Assembly (NCBI RefSeq): GCF_001192835.1
Contig: NZ_DF968183.1
Coordinates: 682,001-746,000 of the forward strand
DNA: 64,000 nucleotides
Direction: 5' to 3'
Origin: Lentimicrobium saccharophilum
Lineage (GTDB): Bacteria > Bacteroidota > Bacteroidia > Bacteroidales > Lentimicrobiaceae
Notes under the pieces: model-generated
Seen by the model: only the letters and a program-made list of their open reading frames with translations
Databases searched by the model: none
Told to the model about the DNA's origin: nothing
Shown: positions 49,404 through 57,884 of the stretch, one piece after another
How the letters are laid out: each line of letters opens with the position of its first letter
How positions within the stretch are numbered: position 1 is the first letter of the stretch
Made by a program: the position numbers and the translations under genes

Positions 49404-50924
49404 ATGAAACGAATCACGACCATTTGCCTGTCAGCAATAATTACTTCAGCCCTGCTGATCACAAATTCCTGCAGGGAGCAATCCTCTTTTTATATTAAAT
49501 CCGTGACTTTTCCTGTGGACGCAACACCGCAACAGAAGACTAACCTGGCCGCCCGGGTTGTGCCAACGCCGCAACAACTTGCCTGGCAACAGATGGAATT
49601 AACGGCTTTTATTCACTTCGGCATCAACACCTTTACCGGCCGCGAATGGGGCGACGGTACCGAATCACCGGCCCTGTTCAATCCGGAAGCATTTGATGCC
49701 CGGCAATGGGTCAGGGTACTGCAGGAGGGCGGAATGAAAATGCTGATCCTCACTGCAAAACATCACGATGGATTCTGCCTTTGGCCCACCGCAACTACCG
49801 GTCATTCAGTTGCCGCCTCACCATGGCGCGGAGGCAAAGGGGATATTGTAAAAGAAGTGAAAGATGCTTGTGATGCCATGGGAATGAAGTTTGGGGTTTA
49901 CCTCTCGCCCTGGGACAGGAATGCCCCCTCCTATGGCGACTCTCCGCGATATAACGAAATGTTCAGGCAACAGTTGACTGAACTCCTCACCAATTACGGC
50001 CGGATAGACGAAGTCTGGTTCGACGGCGCCTGCGGTGAAGGGCCCAATGGCAAGCGTCAGGAATATGACTGGGCATCGTTTTATGAAGTTATCTCACGGC
50101 TCCAGCCCGATGCTGTTACGGCCATTAAAGGCGAAGATGTGCGTTGGGTGGGCACTGAAACAGGTTATGGCAGGCCCACAGAGTGGAGTGTAACGGCTTT
50201 TGCACCCGGAGGCCGGTCCGAAATGGCAGCGATCAACAGTCAGCTGGGATTAAATGAGATGAGCGCAGACCTCGGAAGCCGGAAACTCCTGGAAAAAGCA
50301 GGAAACGCTTTCTGGTATCCGGCCGAAGTTGACGTCTCCATCCGCCCCGGCTGGTTCTGGCACGAAGAGGAAAACAATCAGGTAAAATCACTTGAAAAAC
50401 TTGCTGACATCTATTTCAATTCTGTCGGTATGAATGCAGTATTACTCCTTAACGTTCCTTCGGATACCCGGGGACTGATACACGAATCGGATGCCGCACG
50501 GCTGAAAGAGTTCGGCCAATGGATCGGCAATACTTTCAGTAACAATCTGCTGACAGGGTCAAAAGCCCGCAAAAGCAAACATGCCGCCGCAACAGACGGA
50601 AACCCTGATACCGGCTGGGAAACAGGCCGCTTGCCTGAAATCGCGGAATTCAGTCTGAAACAGCCTGCCCGGTTTGATGTGATTGAGTTAAAAGAAGATA
50701 TCCGCAAAGGACAAAGGGTCGAAGCCTTCCGTGTGGAGGCATCCCTTCATGGCAAATGGCAGGAAATTGCTTCAGGTACAACCATTGGTTACAAGAGATT
50801 GCTGAAAATCAATCCGGTTGAAACAGACAAAATCCGTATCATCGTGTCTGAATCACGCGGAAAAGCTAACATTGCCGAAACCGGGCTTTATCTGTCTGCC
50901 AGCTTCAACGGAAGGGATTTTTGA
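49404..50924 (+). CDS. Alpha-L-fucosidase, GH29 (lipoprotein)
   Basis: A 506-residue exported enzyme with a lipoprotein signal (lipobox ITNSC, Cys23), so it is probably surface- or periplasm-anchored. The GH29 barrel has WQQMELTAFIHFGINTFTG at its start, the conserved LTAKHHDGFCLWP, and the nucleophile Asp207 in EVWFDGACGEG. The C-terminal 120 residues (from LTGSKARKSKHA) resemble an F5/8-type carbohydrate-binding domain. It removes alpha-linked fucose from glycoconjugates such as mucin or milk glycans. It is the first of three same-strand glycosidase genes. The GH29 subfamily (broad or alpha-1,3/1,4-specific) cannot be told by eye. Confidence 0.92.
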   Translation: MKRITTICLSAIITSALLITNSCREQSSFYIKSVTFPVDATPQQKTNLAARVVPTPQQLAWQQMELTAFIHFGINTFTGREWGDGTESPALFNPEAFDARQWVRVLQEGGMKMLILTAKHHDGFCLWPTATTGHSVAASPWRGGKGDIVKEVKDACDAMGMKFGVYLSPWDRNAPSYGDSPRYNEMFRQQLTELLTNYGRIDEVWFDGACGEGPNGKRQEYDWASFYEVISRLQPDAVTAIKGEDVRWVGTETGYGRPTEWSVTAFAPGGRSEMAAINSQLGLNEMSADLGSRKLLEKAGNAFWYPAEVDVSIRPGWFWHEEENNQVKSLEKLADIYFNSVGMNAVLLLNVPSDTRGLIHESDAARLKEFGQWIGNTFSNNLLTGSKARKSKHAAATDGNPDTGWETGRLPEIAEFSLKQPARFDVIELKEDIRKGQRVEAFRVEASLHGKWQEIASGTTIGYKRLLKINPVETDKIRIIVSESRGKANIAETGLYLSASFNGRDF

Positions 50925-51045
50925 TTACTACTGCCCGGATAAATAACTAAAGGCCGGCAATACGCGAACCGGGAATTCCTGCATATTGCAAAATCTGCTA
51001 TTTTTGAATTGACTACCACCCCATCCAACAATGTAAAATATTGAT

Positions 51046-53739
51046 ATGAGGTCATATATGCTTTTCAAAATAAAACATCCGGCCTGGATACTGTCAGCAG
51101 CATTTTTCCTCTCCGGACTTCATTTAACCGTTGCACAACAGCAGGTTTCGCCCGCTTTCAGCACTGCAGGATTTTATACCATACCAGAAACGGGCAGGGA
51201 GGTGTTTTCCATGAATCCGGTATGGCGGTTTTTCAGGGGAGATGCAGCGGATGCCTATCGGCCTGATTATGCCGATACATCCTGGCAGGTTGTACATCTT
51301 CCGCACGGCATTGAGGTGCTGCCTGAAGAAGCCAGCGGTGGTGTCAATTATCAGGGTGTTGCCTGGTACCGTAAACATTTTGAAGTGCCCGAAGGACTTG
51401 AGGGAAAGAAATTATTTCTCCATTTTGAGGCCATCATGGGCAAATCCGTTATCTGGCTGAACGGACAAGAACTCAATAGTCATTACGGAGGTTATCTTCC
51501 GGCGGTTGTTGATATAACTGAATTTGTGAACCATGACGGCTATAATGTCATTGCAGTAAAAGCTGATAACTCCGACGATCCGGAATATCCGCCCGGAAAG
51601 CCTCAGGATATGCTGGATTTCTGTTATTTCGGGGGCATTTACCGCGATTGCTGGCTGATTGCGCACAATAAAACATATATTACCGATCCCAATTATGACG
51701 GCATAGAAGCCAGAGGCGGGCTGTTCATCAGTTTTGGCCAGATCTCGGAACAGAGGGCCGAAGTACTGCTGCAGTTGCATATTAAGAATGAGCTCCGGCA
51801 ACGGTTCAGCGGTAAGGCGGTTTTCAGGTTAAAAACCGGCGATGGACAAATGGTGGGTCAGTCGGTTAAACGGTTGGGAATTTCCCCGGGAAAAGACCAG
51901 ACAGTATCAGGAAGGATTGAAGTAATCGAACCATCCCTTTGGTTACCCGAAGCACCATATCTATACAATCTTGAGGTGCTGGTATTGGACGCACAAGGCC
52001 GGCCGGTGGATGGTTATATGCAAAAAACCGGAATCCGCAGCATTGAATTCAGGGGCAGCGACGGGCTGTGGCTGAACGGCAAGCTTTATCCGCAGCCGCT
52101 GATCGGCGCCAACCGCCACCAGGATTTCGCGCTGATCGGGAACGCCTTACCCAATTCAGTTCATTGGAGGGATGCAAAAAAGCTCCGTGATGCCGGGCTG
52201 AAGGTGGTCCGTAATGCCCACTATCCGCAGGATCCGGCCTTTATGGACGCCTGCGACGAACTGGGCCTGTTCGTCATTGTTAACACGCCCGGCTGGCAAT
52301 TCTGGAATGAAAATCCTGTATTTGAAGAGCGCATCTACCAAAATATCAGGGACATGATCAGGCGCGACCGCAACCACCCCTGTGTGCTGATGTGGGAGCC
52401 GGTACTGAATGAAACCTGGTATCCTGAGCACTTTGCCCGGAATACCCGTGATCTTGTATTGGCAGAATACCCTTTCCGCTATTGCTACACGGTATGTGAT
52501 GCCGAAGCCCGGGGCAATGAATACTTTCCGGTGCTTTATGCGCACCCGCGCGATGGCGATGCCGACCGGGCACTCAAACATACTGATCCGTCGAAAACAT
52601 ACTTCACACGCGAATGGGGTGACAATGTAGATGACTGGAATTCGCACAATTCGCCAAGCAGGGTTCACCGGAGCTGGGGCGAATCGGCCATGCTGACGCA
52701 GGCGCAGCATTATGCGCACCCGCCATACACGTATACCAGCCTGCACACACTTTATCAGACCGGGCGGCAACATGTGGGCGGATGCCTCTGGCACCCTTTC
52801 GACCATAACAGGGGTTACCATCCTGACCCGTTTTACGGAGGGATTATGGACGCTTTCAGGCAGCCCAAGACATCGTATCACCTTTTCAGATCCCAGCAAA
52901 ACCCGGCTGAAAGCGGCCCGATGGTTTATATTGCCCATGAAATGACGCCGTTTTCGCCGGATGATATTACCGTTTACAGCAATTGCGAAACCGTGAGGCT
53001 CACCATAGGCGCAACCGGTCAGGTACTTGAACAAGACCGCACAGAGAAATCAGCCGGGCTGCCCTATCCGCCTTTTGTTTTCAAAGACAGTTACCGTTTT
53101 ATGGATGACAAAGTGCTGGCTATGGACAATCAGCATGTAAAAGTTTACCTGCAGGCCGAAGGAATCATTGGCGGCAAAGTAGTTGCTACCCAACATAAAT
53201 TACCTGCCCGCAGGCCTTCCAGATTGTTGCTCCGGGCCGATAACGAAAACATGCCGTTGCTTGCCGGGGGCTCTGATTGCGTAACCGTGATTGCTTTCGT
53301 AGCCGATGATTACGGAAATATCAAGCGGCTTAACAATGAGGATATCCTTTTCGAAATTGCCGGTGAGGGAAGCCTTATCGGAAACAGTCAGACCGGCATC
53401 AATCCGGCTAAAGTGAACTGGGGGACTGCCGCTGCGCTGGTCCGCTCCGGACTGAACCCCGGAACTATCATTGTAAAGGCTTCCGTGATTCCGTCGGGCG
53501 GCCACAAACCACTGAGCGCCATCCTGGAGATCAAAACCTATGAACCTTACCACCGGCAGGTTTTCGACCAGCAAACAGCCGGAATGCAAAAATCACGGCA
53601 GGATACGGTTAACAGCAACATTGACGGGACCCGGGAAGAACTGCAGCTTGAAAACGAAAGACTGCGCCGTGAACTTAACCTGATAAAACTTAAAGAAGTG
53701 GAACGGCAGCAGAAAGAATTCGGCGAAAAACCGGAATAA
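51046..53739 (+). CDS. Glycoside hydrolase family 2 protein (beta-galactosidase-like)
   Basis: An 897-residue exported enzyme (signal peptide ILSAAFFLSGLHLTVAQQ). The GH2 order is visible. First the jelly-roll sugar-binding domain (GVAWYRKHFEVPEG, VIWLNGQELNSHYGGYLP), then an Ig-like domain. The TIM barrel carries the acid/base Glu456 (WEPVLNETW) and the nucleophile Glu523 (FTREWGDN). A C-terminal DUF4982-like Ig domain follows. The last 45 residues form a charged coiled coil (EELQLENERLRRELNLIKLK), unusual for GH2. The likely substrate is a beta-galactoside or a related sugar; mannosidase or glucuronidase activity cannot be excluded. It is 121 bp after the fucosidase and 41 bp before the sialidase. 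Confidence 0.9.
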   Translation: MRSYMLFKIKHPAWILSAAFFLSGLHLTVAQQQVSPAFSTAGFYTIPETGREVFSMNPVWRFFRGDAADAYRPDYADTSWQVVHLPHGIEVLPEEASGGVNYQGVAWYRKHFEVPEGLEGKKLFLHFEAIMGKSVIWLNGQELNSHYGGYLPAVVDITEFVNHDGYNVIAVKADNSDDPEYPPGKPQDMLDFCYFGGIYRDCWLIAHNKTYITDPNYDGIEARGGLFISFGQISEQRAEVLLQLHIKNELRQRFSGKAVFRLKTGDGQMVGQSVKRLGISPGKDQTVSGRIEVIEPSLWLPEAPYLYNLEVLVLDAQGRPVDGYMQKTGIRSIEFRGSDGLWLNGKLYPQPLIGANRHQDFALIGNALPNSVHWRDAKKLRDAGLKVVRNAHYPQDPAFMDACDELGLFVIVNTPGWQFWNENPVFEERIYQNIRDMIRRDRNHPCVLMWEPVLNETWYPEHFARNTRDLVLAEYPFRYCYTVCDAEARGNEYFPVLYAHPRDGDADRALKHTDPSKTYFTREWGDNVDDWNSHNSPSRVHRSWGESAMLTQAQHYAHPPYTYTSLHTLYQTGRQHVGGCLWHPFDHNRGYHPDPFYGGIMDAFRQPKTSYHLFRSQQNPAESGPMVYIAHEMTPFSPDDITVYSNCETVRLTIGATGQVLEQDRTEKSAGLPYPPFVFKDSYRFMDDKVLAMDNQHVKVYLQAEGIIGGKVVATQHKLPARRPSRLLLRADNENMPLLAGGSDCVTVIAFVADDYGNIKRLNNEDILFEIAGEGSLIGNSQTGINPAKVNWGTAAALVRSGLNPGTIIVKASVIPSGGHKPLSAILEIKTYEPYHRQVFDQQTAGMQKSRQDTVNSNIDGTREELQLENERLRRELNLIKLKEVERQQKEFGEKPE

Positions 53740-53780
53740 AACCCAAATTTACCACAGGGAAATAATGAAAAAAAAATCCA

Positions 53781-55577
53781 TTGAAAACCTGCATCTTATT
53801 AATAATGTTTATTTTACTGATGTTGACCACCGCCTTTTCGCGAAACGGTGAAAGCCTTATCAGACAATTTCATGACAGGTATGCAGGCACCGGCACATGT
53901 AATCGGTTTCCCGGGATTCTTTCAGAAAAGCAGATACAGTATTTTTTGGCGCATATCAGGCCGGATACTGCGGAAAGCTGCCAGACTTGCATAAACAGGC
54001 ATACCGGAAATGGCAAAGTTACTGGTGATGGAACGGTAAAAGTGAAAGCAGTATATAAAAAAGTCCCGCTGTTTATCAATCGCCATAATCCCGGGATCAT
54101 TACCCTGGAGATAAATAGCAGCGCGGACGAAAACAACCTGAAGTCCATAAAAATTAATTACTCCCGCGGAAGCGATGTGCACATCATCGACTCCGTTCTC
54201 GTTTATATACAAGAAACCGGGAAAGACGAAGCGGCAGCCAGAAAGTTATTTGCGGTCACAGGTAAGGCAACTAAATCCCTGTTCCCCGTTGCCGGAGAGA
54301 AACCGTCCGGGAAAAGCAGCATTTACCATTTCGGATTTATCCTGAAAGACGGTATCAGGCTTGAGCAAAGTTTTGGAATCGAATCCGTTGATCTTACTTA
54401 TTCGTTAACAGGGAAAATGCGGATACCTTCAGGAACCGCGTTCCGATACCGGCCTGCACTGGTGCTCAGGGGCGCCGGTCAGGACCATGTGCACACCTGC
54501 CGTATCCCCGGATTAATCACCACAAATGCCGGCACCCTGATAGCCATATACGATATCCGTTACAACAACAGCAAAGACCTTCAGGAAGACATCGACATCG
54601 GCATGAGCCGCAGTACCGATGGCGGACAAACCTGGGAACCCATGAAAGTGATTATGGATATGGGGGAATGGGGCGGCAGGCCGGAACGGCTCAACGGCAC
54701 CGGCGATCCCTGCATACTTTACGACCATTTTACCGGAACCTTATGGGTCGCCGCCCTCTGGATGAGCAGTTCGCACCACGAAAAGATGCTCTGGTGGGAC
54801 TCAAAACCCGGAATGGCGCCCGAAGAAACCGGGCAGTTTATCCTGACAAAGAGCACCGACGACGGAATCAGCTGGAGTGATCCCGTTAATATCACCTCCC
54901 AGATTAAAGACCCTTCCTGGCAGCTGCTCCTGGCCGGGCCGGGGAGAGGACTCACGCTCAGTGACGGAACGCTGGTATTTCCGGCTCAATACAAATCCGA
55001 TCTGGGCGTCCAGGCCCTGGATGGCGGGCAGTACACCTGCCAGTCGACCATTGTTTACAGCACCGACAAGGGAAAAACCTGGAAAATTGGCAAAGGCGCC
55101 AAACCGAACACTACCGAGGCGCAAGCCGTTGAACTGAGTGACGGAAGCATTATGCTGAACATGCGCGATGACCTCAACCGTACGGTAAAAGATGAGGGGA
55201 ACGGGCGGGCGGTAGCCATAAGCCGCGATCTTGGAAAAAACTGGACGCTTCACCCCTCTTCGAATCACGCGCTGACAGAGCCCAACTGCATGGCCAGCCT
55301 GATTTCGGCAAATGTCAAAGCCGGTCGCAAAACCATCCCCGTGTTGTTTTTCTCCAATCCTTCGCATGCTTCCGAACGTAAAAATATGACCATCAAGGCA
55401 AGTACGGACGAAGGCAATACCTGGCCTCCCGAAAACCAGATTCTTCTGAATGAAGAAACCGGATTTGGCTATTCGTGCCTGACAATCACGAAAGACAAGT
55501 GTGTAGGCATACTCTATGAGGGGGACAGGGAGTTGTTCTTTCAGAAGATACCTGTAGCTGAAATAAATATCAGATAG
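53781..55577 (+). CDS. Exo-alpha-sialidase, GH33
   Basis: A 598-residue secreted neuraminidase that releases terminal sialic acids. An N-terminal BNR-neuraminidase accessory domain (about residues 85-210) precedes the six-bladed propeller. The propeller has CRIPGL (the FRIP equivalent, with the first catalytic Arg), five Asp boxes (STDGGQTWEP, STDDGISWSD, STDKGKTWKI, SRDLGKNWTL, STDEGNTWPP), Glu in LTEPNCMASL and the nucleophile Tyr in FGYSCLTI. The start is odd. The listed start is TTG, and an ATG at 53765 lies in another frame; removing one A from the nine-A run (53768-53776) would join it to give MKKNPLKTCILLI. It is the third gene of the glycosidase set. Confidence 0.93.
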   Translation: MKTCILLIMFILLMLTTAFSRNGESLIRQFHDRYAGTGTCNRFPGILSEKQIQYFLAHIRPDTAESCQTCINRHTGNGKVTGDGTVKVKAVYKKVPLFINRHNPGIITLEINSSADENNLKSIKINYSRGSDVHIIDSVLVYIQETGKDEAAARKLFAVTGKATKSLFPVAGEKPSGKSSIYHFGFILKDGIRLEQSFGIESVDLTYSLTGKMRIPSGTAFRYRPALVLRGAGQDHVHTCRIPGLITTNAGTLIAIYDIRYNNSKDLQEDIDIGMSRSTDGGQTWEPMKVIMDMGEWGGRPERLNGTGDPCILYDHFTGTLWVAALWMSSSHHEKMLWWDSKPGMAPEETGQFILTKSTDDGISWSDPVNITSQIKDPSWQLLLAGPGRGLTLSDGTLVFPAQYKSDLGVQALDGGQYTCQSTIVYSTDKGKTWKIGKGAKPNTTEAQAVELSDGSIMLNMRDDLNRTVKDEGNGRAVAISRDLGKNWTLHPSSNHALTEPNCMASLISANVKAGRKTIPVLFFSNPSHASERKNMTIKASTDEGNTWPPENQILLNEETGFGYSCLTITKDKCVGILYEGDRELFFQKIPVAEINIR

Positions 55578-55868
55578 TAACAGGATAAGGGAATGCCGGC
55601 TGATTAACGGAGTAACCATCCCTTGGCAGAATTTATTACTTACATCAGCATACAAATATTGACCATCACCGGTCATTGTAAGTTCCCTGCAAAATGAATC
55701 TTAAAATAAGCAGCATGAACTGAATCCATTTCTTCAGATTTATTATCCATCTATATTATTTTGTGTTAAAGTATTGTTAAACAGTTAAATCAGGAAAACA
55801 AGCCAAACCTCCGGCAGGTTTAGACGTAATTCCGGTGAACGCCGGGACCACCTAAACCCCAAAGAATC
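55578..55868. other. Gap between the sialidase and the cytolysin-like gene
   Basis: 291 bases. No strong terminator was seen after the sialidase, so read-through into the next gene is possible. A small hairpin AAACCT-CCGGC-AGGTTT lies at 55805-55821 in the leader of the cytolysin-like gene. No clear TAnnTTTG box was found. Confidence 0.35.
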
Positions 55869-57548
55869 ATGGCAAAAAAAATTGTGAAGGCAGCTGCTGT
55901 CAGTAAAGTGAAACTGGCAGGCAAGATACAACCGGTAGCAAAGCCGGTGCTGAAGAAAGTCAGTTTTAAATTTAAGATTAAACCGTCACCGGTTGTTTTC
56001 AGCCGTAAGGTCAAACTTAAATCCGCCGATGTCATCGATCTGAAGGTCATTCGCAATCCGGGCCATTATACACGCATTGAACAAATAAACGATGCAACCG
56101 GCAGCAATGACAATAACTGGAATTGCTCCATTCAGCGCTGGTCAGCCGATGTGATCCGCCCTGAACCGGTTGTACTTAACACCAAGATTGACGAGATTTA
56201 TCCGGGAGCCATTTTTGCTTACGAGTCCATTGATAACGGCACTTACAAACGGCTGCCTTACGACCGTAAACCGCTTAACGTGCTGATCAACCGCAATCAG
56301 GCATCGGTGGCTACTGTATCGGTCAATAATCCCTCTGCAGCTTCCATCGCCCAGGCAATCAGCAATATCAGGGGGAGTCTGAAAGGAGGAGGCGCGGCAG
56401 TCACATTCGGAGAAAGCTTTGAAGTGCTGAGCGAGGAAGACCTCTTTATGCGCACCGGTGGCAGCGGCTATTATCTCGGTTTCGGCGGAAATCACAGCAT
56501 AGATTTCACGAGTAACAGCAAAAGCCACCGTTTTTATATCAAACTTTATCAGGAATACTACTCCATTTTAATCGATGACACGCACAACGAGCCCTCCGAT
56601 TTCTTCGTGATGGCCGGTGAAAATAATTCTTCGGCAGATGCCCTGGACCCAGATAAGGTTAATCCGGACTGGGTGGTTGTGAATGCCGTTAAATATGGCC
56701 GTGCGCTGAACCTGATGTTTGAAAGTGACGAATCCTTTTCTTCCTATGGGATTGATGTGCATGCGTATGCCAATTTCCTGGTTGCAGGTGCCAGTGTCGA
56801 TTTTTCGATGCGGCAGCAGAGCTTTCTGAAACGGACTTCGGTGCGGCTGGTAGCCTACGGCGGGAATCCCGGACTTACGGGCCAGATACTTACAGCCGGA
56901 AACCAGGCAGAGCTTAAAAAGGCCATCAATAATTATTTCGCCGGAAGTATGGATGAAGTCCCCATTGCATATTCACTCAGCACCCTTGACGGGGAAAACA
57001 TCGGGGTACATCTGACTGCTGAATTTACCAGCAGACAATGCGCTCCGGCCGCCGAAAAATTTGAAGTATTATGGAAAAGCGTCCATTGCGCAAGTGCCGA
57101 TGATGCCTCAGGGGATGAAGAAATCACCGCCTTTTTAAGGATCAGGGCTTTTGAAGGCAACGGAAAAGAAATCCTGGACGTGGAAAAGAAGAACAAGCCG
57201 ATTCTCGAAGCCGAAAAAATGAGAAAGGAAACAGGCTTCAAATTCCCCATTCCATGGACATTTACCAAAGGAACCCGGCAGCATCCGCTTCAGCTTGGAT
57301 TCAGGGAGACCAGGGAAATTGATCAGCGGATCATCTTTAAAGTTCCGAAAAGTGATCTGAATGCCAGGGTCGGCATCAGGGCAGATGTGCTTGAATATGA
57401 TTCCACTTCTGCGGATGACGATTTCGCCGACGACCACAAATCATACAAATTCAGCGAAACGGGCAACAAGAAAGAGGTAAAACTGGTTTGTGACCATGAG
57501 GGATCACGCATAGAGTTTCATCTGGAAATCAGACCGGTTTATGACTGA
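55869..57548 (+). CDS. Cholesterol-dependent-cytolysin-like (CDCL) pore-forming protein
   Basis: A 559-residue protein whose residues about 105-402 follow the core of thiol-activated cytolysins such as perfringolysin. In order these are YPGAIF (111-116, cf. YPGAL), PSAASIAQAI (155-164), IDFTSNSK (211-218, cf. IDFKSISK), the Y-x2-YYSI segment, EPSDFF (241-246, cf. NPADVF), VNAVKYGRALNLMFES (271-286, cf. SNVAYGRTVFVKLET), VAYGGN (328-333, cf. VLGGD), PIAYSLS (365-371, cf. PISYTSV) and KFEVLW (397-402, cf. QYEILW). The Trp-rich cholesterol-binding undecapeptide is absent. The last 155 residues form a different, longer C-terminal domain. No signal peptide is visible; instead there is a Lys/Val-rich N-terminus of 50 residues. 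It lies 291 bp after the sialidase on the same strand. Target and export route are unknown. Confidence 0.82.
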   Translation: MAKKIVKAAAVSKVKLAGKIQPVAKPVLKKVSFKFKIKPSPVVFSRKVKLKSADVIDLKVIRNPGHYTRIEQINDATGSNDNNWNCSIQRWSADVIRPEPVVLNTKIDEIYPGAIFAYESIDNGTYKRLPYDRKPLNVLINRNQASVATVSVNNPSAASIAQAISNIRGSLKGGGAAVTFGESFEVLSEEDLFMRTGGSGYYLGFGGNHSIDFTSNSKSHRFYIKLYQEYYSILIDDTHNEPSDFFVMAGENNSSADALDPDKVNPDWVVVNAVKYGRALNLMFESDESFSSYGIDVHAYANFLVAGASVDFSMRQQSFLKRTSVRLVAYGGNPGLTGQILTAGNQAELKKAINNYFAGSMDEVPIAYSLSTLDGENIGVHLTAEFTSRQCAPAAEKFEVLWKSVHCASADDASGDEEITAFLRIRAFEGNGKEILDVEKKNKPILEAEKMRKETGFKFPIPWTFTKGTRQHPLQLGFRETREIDQRIIFKVPKSDLNARVGIRADVLEYDSTSADDDFADDHKSYKFSETGNKKEVKLVCDHEGSRIEFHLEIRPVYD

Positions 57549-57884
57549 CAGGCAGCCGGCATCCACTAACCGGCTGTGAAGTGAGCAGCGATCAGGAAAC
57601 TTCAAAAGAGAGACAACCCGATCTATGCAAATATCAAATCACTCCAAAAAGTAGTGCCTGTATTAATATTGTCCCGGTTAAGCGTTTGTAATCAGCACAA
57701 TAATCATTGCGCCGAACAAATGCTTAACCGGGATTACCTTTCCGGAATCAAATGTTCATTCAGGAGCGGGTAGTTTTCCGCCTCAGAGGGCCGGCATGGA
57801 CAAGTCCGCTTCAGCGGATACGCTTTTCCTGATATCCGGAACCAGTGGTCACATGTATGCGGAAAGTTTACTATTGCCGCCCCT
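57549..57884. other. Intergenic stretch with a long inverted repeat
   Basis: There are 336 bases between the CDC-like gene and the convergent serine hydrolase gene. The main feature is the 17-bp inverted repeat at 57673-57732. A smaller hairpin TCCGCT-TC-AGCGGA lies near 57807-57820. No gene. Confidence 0.5.
57673..57732. repeat. Long inverted repeat downstream of the CDC-like gene
   Basis: Arms CCCGGTTAAGCGTTTGT (57673-57689) and ACAAATGCTTAACCGGG (57716-57732) pair over 17 bp with a single mismatch around a 26-base loop. There is no T tract on either side, so it is not a standard terminator. It may be a stable RNA 3' end shared by the two convergent genes, or a protein-binding site. Confidence 0.7.
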
